The notes below the pieces were generated by a model. It was not told the DNA's origin. It searched no databases and saw only the letters and a list, made by a program, of their open reading frames with translations. The translations under genes and the position numbers were made by a program. Positions 1-5,349 of a DNA stretch of 6,477 nucleotides are shown one piece after another. Where the stretch lies: positions 1 through 6,477 of the forward strand of contig DASRHK010000094.1 in the NCBI GenBank assembly GCA_035650495.1, given 5' to 3'. Within the stretch, counting starts at the first letter, position 1. The number at the start of each line of letters is the position of its first letter. This DNA is from DASRHK01 sp035650495 (lineage in GTDB: Bacteria; Pseudomonadota; Gammaproteobacteria; Nevskiales; Nevskiaceae).

Positions 1-1131
1 GCGGACGCGTGCCTGCAGCGCGTAGAGCGGCGGCGTCAGCATCATCGACACCGTGACCGCGACGACCAGCAGATCGGCGAGCGCCTGCGGCATCACGTGC
101 GACGCGACCGCCGCGGAGAACAGCACGAACGCGAACTCGCCACCCTGCGACACGCCGACCGCGAGTGCGCGCGACGACGGCGCGGGAAGCTCGAACACGC
201 GCCCGACCACGTAGAGGACGATCGCCTTGATGCCGATCAAGGCGGCGACCAGTCCGGCGACCGCGAGCGGCTGGGTGACCACGAGGCCGACGTTCGCCGA
301 CATGCCCACCGCGATGAAGAACAATCCGAGCAGCAAGCCCTTGAACGGCTCGATGTCGGCCTGCAGCTCGTGGCGATACTCGGAATCGGCGAGCAGCACG
401 CCGGCGAGGAACGCGCCGAACGACATCGACATGCCCGCCATCTCCATCGCGAGCGCGAAGCCGATCACCGTGAGCAGCGCGGCCGCGGTGAAGACTTCCG
501 GCGTGTTGGTGAGCGCGAGCGCGCGGAACACCGGTCGCATCGCGTAGCGGCCGAGCCCGATGACGGCGACGAAGATCGCGATGAGCTTGCCCGCGCTCTG
601 CCACGCCTCGCTCGACCCGAGCGTGCTGTCGCCCGCGAGCATCGGCAGGATCGCGAGGAACGGGATCACCGAGATGTCCTGGAACAGCAGGATCGCGAAC
701 GCGGCGCGGCCGTGTCGCGACGCCAGCTCGTTCTTCTCGGCGAGCAGCTGCAGCACGAACGCCGTCGACGACATCGCGAGCCCGAAGCCGGCGACGGTGG
801 CGGCCGCGGGCTTCTGGCCGAGCGCGACGGCGATCGCCGCGAGGATCGTCGTGGTGACGAGCACCTGCGTGCCGCCCATGCCGAACACTTCGCGGCGCAG
901 CCGCCACAGCCGCGACGGCTGCAGCTCGAGACCGATGATGAACATCAGCAGCACGACGCCGAACTCGGACGCGCGCAGCACGTCCTCGACGCGGCCGATC
1001 CAGCCGAAGCCCCACGGGCCGATCGCGATGCCGGCGAGCAGATAGCCGAGCACGGCGCCCAGCTTGAGCTTCTTCGCGAGCGGCACCGCGACGACCGCGG
1101 CGGCGAGGAACAGCGCGATTTCCTGGATCAT
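1..1131 (-). CDS. Kef-type monovalent cation/proton antiporter (CPA2 family), C-terminus outside window
   Basis: Inner-membrane antiporter of the KefB/KefC (CPA2) type, expected to exchange K+ or Na+ for H+. Reading leftward from the ATG at 1131-1129, the frame stays open for 377 codons to the window edge. The visible part is the Na+/H+ exchanger membrane domain: many hydrophobic segments, GLEL at residues 68-71, FQDISVIP at 150-157 (acidic residue of the transport core), SMSFGAFLAGVLLADSEYRH at 235-254, and SQGGEFAFVLF at 328-338, all typical of Kef proteins. The cytoplasmic TrkA-N/RCK NAD-binding domain that usually follows would lie off the left edge, so KefB/KefC-like regulation cannot be judged. 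The start fits the family N-terminus (MIQEIALFLAAA), but no Shine-Dalgarno is visible upstream. The gene begins 20 nt after tRNA-Thr on the same strand. The exact cation and the B versus C subtype are not decidable. Confidence 0.93.
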   Translation of the reverse strand, partial: MIQEIALFLAAAVVAVPLAKKLKLGAVLGYLLAGIAIGPWGFGWIGRVEDVLRASEFGVVLLMFIIGLELQPSRLWRLRREVFGMGGTQVLVTTTILAAIAVALGQKPAAATVAGFGLAMSSTAFVLQLLAEKNELASRHGRAAFAILLFQDISVIPFLAILPMLAGDSTLGSSEAWQSAGKLIAIFVAVIGLGRYAMRPVFRALALTNTPEVFTAAALLTVIGFALAMEMAGMSMSFGAFLAGVLLADSEYRHELQADIEPFKGLLLGLFFIAVGMSANVGLVVTQPLAVAGLVAALIGIKAIVLYVVGRVFELPAPSSRALAVGVSQGGEFAFVLFSAAVASHVMPQALADLLVVAVTVSMMLTPPLYALQARVR

Positions 1132-1151
1132 TGCCGGGGAGTGCAGGTGGC

Positions 1152-1227
1152 TGGTGCCGGCTGTCCGAATCGAACGGACGACCTTCCGCTTACAAGGCGG
1201 GTGCTCTACCAACTGAGCTAAGCCGGC
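1152..1227 (-). tRNA. tRNA-Thr, anticodon TGT
   Basis: A 76-nt tRNA on the minus strand with encoded 3' CCA. The 7-bp acceptor stem GCCGGCT/AGCCGGC pairs fully; the D stem GCTC/GAGC and the T stem GTCCG/CGGAC with loop TTCGATT are intact. The anticodon loop CTTGTAA gives anticodon TGT (plus-strand bases 1192-1194), which decodes ACA/ACN threonine codons. The last pair of the anticodon stem (C27-A43) is a mismatch, which is tolerable. Overall the sequence closely resembles E. coli tRNA-Thr(TGT) as I recall it. It lies directly upstream of the antiporter gene with no visible terminator between them. Confidence 0.97.
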
Positions 1228-1238
1228 TTCGCGCGCAG

Positions 1239-1244
1239 ATTATA
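1239..1244 (-). promoter_or_regulatory. -10 element of the tRNA-Thr promoter, GC-rich discriminator
   Basis: On the minus strand the hexamer is a perfect TATAAT, 11 nt upstream of the mature tRNA 5' end. The bases that follow (CTGCGCGCGAA) form a GC-rich discriminator, a known hallmark of stringently controlled stable-RNA promoters. No convincing -35 hexamer is found 16-18 bp upstream, where the sequence is GGAGTC-like. The -10 call is strong from position and match; the stringent control is inferred. Confidence 0.6.
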
Positions 1245-1246
1245 CT
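1241..1246 (+). promoter_or_regulatory. Possible -10 element for the moxR-type gene, overlapping the tRNA -10
   Basis: The plus strand reads TATACT, five of six bases matching the sigma-70 -10 consensus. It would start transcription around 1252-1254, just before the Shine-Dalgarno at 1259-1263. It shares four bases with the perfect TATAAT on the opposite strand. The corresponding -35 position falls inside the tRNA gene (around 1218-1223) and does not match consensus, so this is a tentative call. Confidence 0.3.
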
Positions 1247-1258
1247 GGCGCGTCCACC

Positions 1259-1263
1259 GGAGA
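1259..1263 (+). promoter_or_regulatory. Shine-Dalgarno that fixes the TTG start of the MoxR gene
   Basis: GGAGA lies 5 nt before the TTG at 1269-1271. No ATG or GTG with comparable spacing exists near the conserved N-terminus RFKGTESYVATDDL, so this site supports TTG as the true start. Upstream in-frame codons would translate the tRNA antisense strand. Confidence 0.7.
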
Positions 1264-1268
1264 CTCCC

Positions 1269-2111
<843 letters not shown>

Positions 2112-2115
2112 GCGC

Positions 2116-2307
2116 ATGGCCGCCGCGGACGATTCCAGCTCGCTCGAATCGTTCTGTCCGCCGGAGCTTCGCGAGGACGCGAAGCGGCTGACACCGCTGC
2201 TCTACAAGGAGCTGAAACGCGTCGCGCATCGCGAACGCGTGCGCCTGTTCTCGCCGCAGACCATGACGACGACCGCGCTGATCCACGAAGGTTATCTTCG
2301 CCTCAGC
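2116..2307 (+). pseudogene. Truncated ECF-type RNA polymerase sigma factor (N-terminal fragment)
   Basis: Beginning with ATG four bases after the moxR-type stop codon, the first ~64 residues resemble the N-terminal part of ECF-like sigma factors of the TIGR02999 type, usually ~180-200 residues long. The stretch LTPLLYKELKRVAHRERVR (residues 25-43) and TTTALIHEGYLRLS (51-64) match the family pattern L-P-L-Y-x-E-L-R-R-L-A ... T-A-L-V-H-E-A-Y-L-R-L, which belongs to the core-RNAP-binding region 2. After LRLS the reading frame stays open to a TGA at 2614-2616 but becomes arginine-rich nonsense that is antisense to the AraC-family gene. The rest of region 2 and all of region 4 (promoter -35 binding) are missing and are not found elsewhere in the window. 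No good Shine-Dalgarno is visible. I call it a remnant, probably non-functional. Confidence 0.72.
2121..2131 (+). repeat. 11-bp direct repeat, copy 1
   Basis: CGCCGCGGACG occurs here, near the start of the sigma-factor remnant, and again at 2311-2321, where sigma homology ends and the AraC gene begins. The copies are 190 bp apart. In GC-rich DNA an 11-bp match of this composition can arise by chance. Confidence 0.4.
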
Positions 2308-3211
2308 TCGCGCCGCGGACGCGCCGTATCGCGCCAGGCCCGACGCCCCGGATGCGCGAGAACGCGCGGCGGAATGCAGTTTCGTTCTCGTAGCCGACGG
2401 CTTCCGCGACCTGCGCGGCGGATCTGCGCGAGTCGCGCAGCAGATCCTCGGCGAGATGCATGCGCCACGCCGCCAGGTACTGCATCGGTGACGTCTCCAG
2501 GCAGCGCGAGAAGTGTCGGGCGAAGGTGCTGCGGCTCATGTTGGCGACGAGCGCGAGCGCCTCGACGTCCCAATCGCGCTGCGGATGCTCGTGCATCACC
2601 GACAGCGCACGGCTGAGCTGCGGATCGGCGAGCGCGCGAAGCACGCCGTGGAGATTGCTCTCGTCGCGCATGTAGTGGCGCAGGATCTCGATGAAAAGAG
2701 CCTCCGCCAGCCGCTCGAGCACCGCCTCGAATCCTGACGTCTCCGCGTCGTGCTCGGTCAGCATCAGTCGCGCCAGAGCGACGAGCTCGCTCGACGCGCG
2801 GCCTTGCGTGCAATGCACGATGCTCACATCCGGCAACGAGCGCAGGACGAGATCGTGCGCGCCGGTTTCGAATTCCACGACGCAGCAGATGACCGTCGTC
2901 ACGTCCTTGCCGGGACCTGGCGCGTCGCCGAGATGCGTGCCGTTGCGCTTGCGCGGCGTGCAGCTGAACTGATGCCACTGCGGTCGCGGGAAGAACAGCA
3001 GATCGTCCTGACGCAGCAGCATCGGCTCGTCGAGCAGCTTGCAGTGCAGCCAGAGCTCGCCGCGGCCGACGAGATGGAACGTGGCTTTGTTGCGCGCGCC
3101 GGAGTCGAGCGCCCACTGTCCGCAGTAATCGCCGCGCGACATCAGGCGGACCCGCAGCCGCAAGGTGCGCAGGATGCTGGTGAGGACGTCGGGCGTGAGA
3201 GCCTTGGTCAT
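2303..3211 (-). CDS. AraC-family transcriptional regulator with N-terminal cupin-like domain
   Basis: A 302-residue DNA-binding regulator. Residues ~5-190 resemble the cupin_6/AraC-binding N-terminal domain (VRLMSRGDYCGQWAL, then FHLVGRGELWLH at 45-56, LLFFPRPQWHQF at 71-82), a likely small-molecule sensor whose ligand is unknown. Residues ~195-298 form the AraC/XylS double helix-turn-helix: first helix pair around 214-235 (ALALVANMSRSTFARHFSR), second around 263-287 ending in the signature VAEAVGYENETAFRRAFSR. The ATG at 3211 is the first usable start in frame; its Shine-Dalgarno is weak. The gene diverges from the DUF4242 gene across 82 bp holding two dyads, so regulation of that gene and autoregulation are plausible but inferred. 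Its last few codons overlap the sigma-factor breakpoint, and the stop codon lies inside sequence still readable as sigma factor. Confidence 0.92.
   Translation of the reverse strand: MTKALTPDVLTSILRTLRLRVRLMSRGDYCGQWALDSGARNKATFHLVGRGELWLHCKLLDEPMLLRQDDLLFFPRPQWHQFSCTPRKRNGTHLGDAPGPGKDVTTVICCVVEFETGAHDLVLRSLPDVSIVHCTQGRASSELVALARLMLTEHDAETSGFEAVLERLAEALFIEILRHYMRDESNLHGVLRALADPQLSRALSVMHEHPQRDWDVEALALVANMSRSTFARHFSRCLETSPMQYLAAWRMHLAEDLLRDSRRSAAQVAEAVGYENETAFRRAFSRIRGVGPGAIRRVRGAS
2311..2321 (+). repeat. 11-bp direct repeat, copy 2, at the sigma/araC junction
   Basis: Second copy of CGCCGCGGACG. It covers the last codons of the AraC-family gene (read on the minus strand) just past the end of its family homology, and sits immediately after the last recognisable sigma-factor codons. 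Confidence 0.4.
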
Positions 3212-3226
3212 GAATTCGATCGTTTC

Positions 3227-3241
3227 GGACGCAGCGCGTCC
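3227..3241. promoter_or_regulatory. Inverted repeat, candidate operator in the araC/DUF4242 gap
   Basis: GGACGC-AGC-GCGTCC is a perfect 6-bp dyad with a 3-bp centre. It lies about 16 bp upstream of the AraC start codon and at the place where transcription from the -10 candidate at 3244-3249 would begin. A repressor site or a 5'-leader hairpin are both possible; no binding evidence exists. Confidence 0.4.
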
Positions 3242-3243
3242 CG

Positions 3244-3249
3244 ATTCTA
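3244..3249 (-). promoter_or_regulatory. Possible -10 element for the AraC-family gene
   Basis: On the minus strand the hexamer reads TAGAAT, five of six matching consensus, 32 bp upstream of the AraC start codon. No good -35 sequence is seen at 16-18 bp. It overlaps the dyad CTAG-CGC-CTAG at 3247-3257. Confidence 0.35.
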
Positions 3250-3257
3250 GCGCCTAG
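3247..3257. promoter_or_regulatory. CTAG-CGC-CTAG dyad
   Basis: Two CTAG tetramers separated by CGC form a near-perfect palindrome in the divergent intergenic region. CTAG is generally under-represented in proteobacterial genomes, so two copies within 11 bp stand out. It overlaps the candidate AraC-gene -10, as expected for an operator; the function is inferred. Confidence 0.35.
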
Positions 3258-3280
3258 CCTTTTCCTCGCAGGACTCACCA

Positions 3281-3286
3281 AGGGAG
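3281..3286 (+). promoter_or_regulatory. Shine-Dalgarno deciding the DUF4242 start
   Basis: AGGGAG is too close (1 nt) to the ATG at 3288 and well spaced (7 nt) for the ATG at 3294, favouring a protein that starts MRINSF rather than MLMRINSF. Confidence 0.65.
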
Positions 3287-3293
3287 AATGCTG

Positions 3294-3686
3294 ATGCGCA
3301 TCAACTCATTCGTGCTGCCGCTCGTTGCCGGATTGACCTTCTCGATGGCCAGCTGGGCCGCGGATGCGCCGCAGGCCTCGACGCCCAGGACTGACGCGGC
3401 GCCCGCGGTTGCTGCGCCGAAAGCCGGGATGAAGCGCTACATGATCGTCCGGACGTTCCCCGCCGGAGCGCTCGACGGGCTCGATGCCGCTGGCAAGAAG
3501 GAGATCAACAAGAAGAATGCCGAGAACAGCGCGCGCTGGGTCTACTCGTACGCGAACGCGGACAAGACCAAGACCTACTGCATCTACGAAGCGCCCAACG
3601 AGCAGGCGGTTCGCGACGCGGCGAAGGCGAACAAGATCCCGGTGGATTCGATCGAGGAGATCCCGGTCGTCCTGACGGCGCGTTAG
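3294..3686 (+). CDS. Small exported DUF4242 (SCO4226-like) protein
   Basis: A 130-residue protein with a signal peptide (MRINSFVLPLVAGLTFSMASWA, cleavage likely after residue 22 or 23), an Ala/Pro-rich linker (24-45) and a DUF4242 domain (about 47-128). Family landmarks are MKRYMIVRTFPAG (46-58), WVYSYA (82-87), TYCIYEAPNEQAVRDAA (94-110) and a closing I-x-E-I-P-V-V (120-126). The domain is a small ferredoxin-like fold; a Streptomyces relative has been described as nickel-binding, but the biological role is unknown. Here the histidines often seen in WxHSY and after the APNE helix are Tyr and Ala, so metal binding is doubtful. Two in-frame ATGs exist (3288 and 3294). AGGGAG at 3281-3286 is 1 nt from the first but 7 nt from the second, so 3294 is preferred. 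It is divergent from the AraC-type gene. Confidence 0.85.
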   Translation: MRINSFVLPLVAGLTFSMASWAADAPQASTPRTDAAPAVAAPKAGMKRYMIVRTFPAGALDGLDAAGKKEINKKNAENSARWVYSYANADKTKTYCIYEAPNEQAVRDAAKANKIPVDSIEEIPVVLTAR

Positions 3687-3690
3687 CGGC

Positions 3691-4569
3691 CTACTGCTTC
3701 ACCAGCTCGACGCGACGATTCTTCGCGCGCCCGTCCTCGCCGCGATTGTCGGCGACGGGCTTCGACGCGCCGTAGCCCTTTGCGGTCAGTCGGCTCGCGG
3801 CGATGCCGCGGTTCACCAGCGCGTCCATCACGCTCTTCGCGCGCGCTTCGGAGAGCTTCTGATTCGCATCGCCGTCGCCGACGTTGTCGGTGTGGCCCGC
3901 GACTTCGAGCTTGAGCTCCGGCGCTGACTTCAGCGCAGATGCAACGTCGTCGAGCTGCTTGTTCGAGTCGGGCTTGATCGTCGCCTTGGCGGTGTCGAAG
4001 TTGATGTAGAGCGCGATGAAGCCGTCCTTGTTGATCTTGTCGACCAGCTCGTTGACCTTCACGGCCTGCTGCATCGCCTGCTTCTCGCCGATATAGAGTG
4101 CGTAGCAGGTGCCTTCGTTGTAGGGCACGACGAGCGCGTGGATTTCCTTGCCGGACTTGGCGAGCTTCAGCGCCGCGGCGTGATCGGTCCAGCCGTAGGT
4201 GTCGTCGTTGAGCGAAGTGTCTGGATCGTGCTCGCCGCCGAACTCCGCGATGACGGTGCCACCGGCGGCTTTCACGGCGTTCTCGAAGTTTCGCGCGATC
4301 TGCAATCCGCTCGCGTGCTTGTCGTCCGGCGGCTTGCAGTACTGCAGCGTGGTCTGCGCGCCTTCGACGGTCTCCTTCTGCACCGGGCTGCCGTTGTCGA
4401 GCTTGCCGCCGCTCGGGAACTCGCGCGCGTCGAACTCCTTGCTGTCGCAGCTCTGCAGCTCGTAGCCGGGCATGCGATTGAACAGCGGATGATCCTTGCA
4501 GCCCTCGGCGTCGTCGGCAAAAGCGGGGACTGCGGCGAATGCGATCGCCGCCAGCAGCAGGCGTTTCAT
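3691..4569 (-). CDS. OmpA-family protein with peptidoglycan-binding C-terminal domain
   Basis: A 292-residue exported protein. Residues 1-18 are a signal peptide (MKRLLLAAIAFAAVPAFA, cleavage before DD); there is no lipobox cysteine at the cleavage site, so it is probably periplasmic or outer-membrane associated rather than a lipoprotein. Residues ~24-180 form a domain I recognise only loosely from other OmpA-family proteins (HPLFNRMPGYELQSCDS), with four cysteines (24, 41, 78, 155) that could form two disulfides. Residues ~184-291 are the OmpA C-terminal domain: INFDTAKATIKPDS (189-202), AGHTDNVGDGDANQKLSEAR (224-243) with Asp228 and Arg243 in the peptidoglycan-binding positions, GYGASKPVADN (265-275), RAKNRRVEL (281-289). 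The start at 4569 is favoured over an ATG 33 nt upstream because GAGGAG lies 5 nt before it and the signal peptide begins there. It converges with the DUF4242 gene (4-bp gap) and lies downstream of the glycosylase gene on the same strand. Confidence 0.92.
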   Translation of the reverse strand: MKRLLLAAIAFAAVPAFADDAEGCKDHPLFNRMPGYELQSCDSKEFDAREFPSGGKLDNGSPVQKETVEGAQTTLQYCKPPDDKHASGLQIARNFENAVKAAGGTVIAEFGGEHDPDTSLNDDTYGWTDHAAALKLAKSGKEIHALVVPYNEGTCYALYIGEKQAMQQAVKVNELVDKINKDGFIALYINFDTAKATIKPDSNKQLDDVASALKSAPELKLEVAGHTDNVGDGDANQKLSEARAKSVMDALVNRGIAASRLTAKGYGASKPVADNRGEDGRAKNRRVELVKQ

Positions 4570-4574
4570 GAAGT

Positions 4575-4580
4575 CTCCTC
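4575..4580 (-). promoter_or_regulatory. Shine-Dalgarno of the OmpA-family gene
   Basis: GAGGAG on the minus strand, 5 nt from the ATG at 4569-4567; it decides this start over the upstream ATG at 4602. Confidence 0.75.
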
Positions 4581-4583
4581 TGG

Positions 4584-4601
4584 TGCGGCTCAAATGCCGC
4601 A
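4584..4601 (-). repeat. Inverted repeat / leader hairpin upstream of the ompA-like gene
   Basis: The minus strand reads TGCGGC-ATTTGA-GCCGCA, a perfect 6-bp stem with a 6-nt loop ending 3 nt before the GAGGAG Shine-Dalgarno. There is no T-tract after it on the sense strand, so it does not look like an intrinsic terminator for the glycosylase gene. A 5'-leader stem-loop affecting stability or translation is possible. Confidence 0.5.
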
Positions 4602-4605
4602 ACGA

Positions 4606-4627
4606 ATTAAAGTGCGATTACTTTAAT
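4606..4627. promoter_or_regulatory. AT-rich inverted repeat overlapping a candidate ompA -10
   Basis: ATTAAAGT-GCGATT-ACTTTAAT is a perfect 8-bp dyad with a 6-bp centre, AT-rich in a GC-rich setting. It overlaps the stop codon of the glycosylase gene (4623-4625). On the minus strand its downstream arm contains TTTAAT (4611-4606), five of six matching a -10 consensus and placed to give a ~30-nt leader for the ompA-like gene. No good -35 is visible. Operator over a promoter is the simplest reading; it is inferred. Confidence 0.45.
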
Positions 4628-5246
4628 CGGGCGCGTCGCTCGAGCGCCAGAGGTACCAGCACGCCACCGACCGATACGGCGACCAGCGCTCGGCGAGCTC
4701 GTGCGTGCGACGGTCGGAGAGCTTGCGGCCGCCGTTGTAGAGCGTGTTGACGGCGCGTCGCAGCCCGACGTCACCCATCGAGAAGATGTCGGGACGGTTG
4801 AGCGCGAAGATCAGGAACATCTCGGCGGTCCACTGTCCGATCCCCGGCAGCGCATCGAGCGTCTTGATCGCCTCGGCATCGGTCATCTTCGCGATCTTGC
4901 TGAACGACAGGTCGCCGGTGCGCGCGGCGTCGGCGATCGAGGTCAGCCATTTCGCCTTGGAATTGGACAGCCCGCAGCCGCGCAGCTGCTCGATGGTCAC
5001 CGCCTTGAAGTGCTTGTGCGTCATCCGGCCGCTGGAGCCGATCAGCGCCTCGACGCGCGAGGCGATGGTGTCGGCGGCCTTGCTCGACAGCTGCTGGCTG
5101 ATGATCGACACGCACAGCGTGTGGAACGGATCGCGGCGCTTGCGGCCGAGCGTGCAGGGTCCATGCTTCTGCACGAGCTTCGCCATGATGGCGTCTCTCG
5201 ACAGATGACGTTCCGCCAGGCGGATTGCGCCTGTTGTGATCGCCAT
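4623..5246 (-). CDS. DNA-3-methyladenine glycosylase, AlkA-type HhH-GPD family
   Basis: A 207-residue base-excision repair enzyme that would remove alkylated bases such as 3-methyladenine by cleaving the N-glycosidic bond. The short form lacks the N-terminal beta domain of E. coli AlkA and resembles the ~200-230-residue Mag1-like group. Visible landmarks: RRDPFHTLCVSIISQQLSSK (37-56, the conserved I-x-x-Q-Q-x-S-x-K-A region), helix-hairpin-helix LDALPGIGQWTAEMFLIFAL (130-149), catalytic Asp159 in SMGDVGLRRA, and C-terminal WSPYRSVACWYLWR (188-201). The ATG at 5246 is the first start after an upstream in-frame stop; an internal ATG (residue 21) would cut a helix the family normally has. The Shine-Dalgarno is weak. 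It may be transcribed from the divergent region shared with the VWA gene. The gene ends 53 bp before the ompA-like start, on the same strand. Confidence 0.93.
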   Translation of the reverse strand: MAITTGAIRLAERHLSRDAIMAKLVQKHGPCTLGRKRRDPFHTLCVSIISQQLSSKAADTIASRVEALIGSSGRMTHKHFKAVTIEQLRGCGLSNSKAKWLTSIADAARTGDLSFSKIAKMTDAEAIKTLDALPGIGQWTAEMFLIFALNRPDIFSMGDVGLRRAVNTLYNGGRKLSDRRTHELAERWSPYRSVACWYLWRSSDAPD

Positions 5247-5300
5247 GGATGGATTGCCCCCGGGAGTGTCGCTGCGTCGAACAAAAAATTACCAGGTCAG

Positions 5301-5306
5301 TGTAGC
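5301..5306 (-). promoter_or_regulatory. Possible promoter for the DNA glycosylase gene
   Basis: In the 103-bp region 5247-5349, the minus strand has TACACT near 5306-5301 as a -10 candidate and GTGACA (near 5331-5326, five of six matching -35) with a long spacer of about 19 bp. A run of six T residues lies between it and the gene on the sense strand. Spacing is not ideal, so confidence is low. Confidence 0.25.
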
Positions 5307-5337
5307 CCAACCCCGGCGCGCGATGTCACCCAGGCGT

Positions 5338-5343
5338 TAACAT
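5338..5343 (+). promoter_or_regulatory. Possible -10 element placing the transcript start at the VWA start codon
   Basis: TAACAT (four of six matching the -10 consensus) ends 6 bp before the ATG at 5350, so transcription would begin at or next to the start codon. The bases before the ATG (GTTAACATATCGAC) contain no Shine-Dalgarno. A leaderless message is one explanation; the -35 region (around 5315-5320) is GC-rich and unlike consensus. Confidence 0.25.
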
Positions 5344-5349
5344 ATCGAC

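Noticed and set aside
97..1221. Long plus-strand open frame (374 codons) across the left region
   Set aside because: It is antisense to the Kef-type antiporter and tRNA-Thr; its composition (Arg, Glu, His-rich, low complexity) is that of a GC-rich shadow frame, and the minus-strand frame has clear family motifs.
1152..1227. tRNA-Thr as an integration site for a mobile element
   Set aside because: No integrase gene and no repeated tRNA 3' segment elsewhere in the window; the adjacent antiporter is an ordinary chromosomal gene.
2286..2300. Small hairpin CGAAG-GTTAT-CTTCG near the 3' end of the AraC gene as a terminator
   Set aside because: Only a 5-bp stem, no T-tract on either strand, and it lies within conserved sigma-factor codons (HEGYLR).
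2292..3281. Minus-strand open frame of 329 codons overlapping the AraC gene in another frame
   Set aside because: Arg/Ala-rich shadow; the frame ending at 2303 holds the AraC helix-turn-helix signature.
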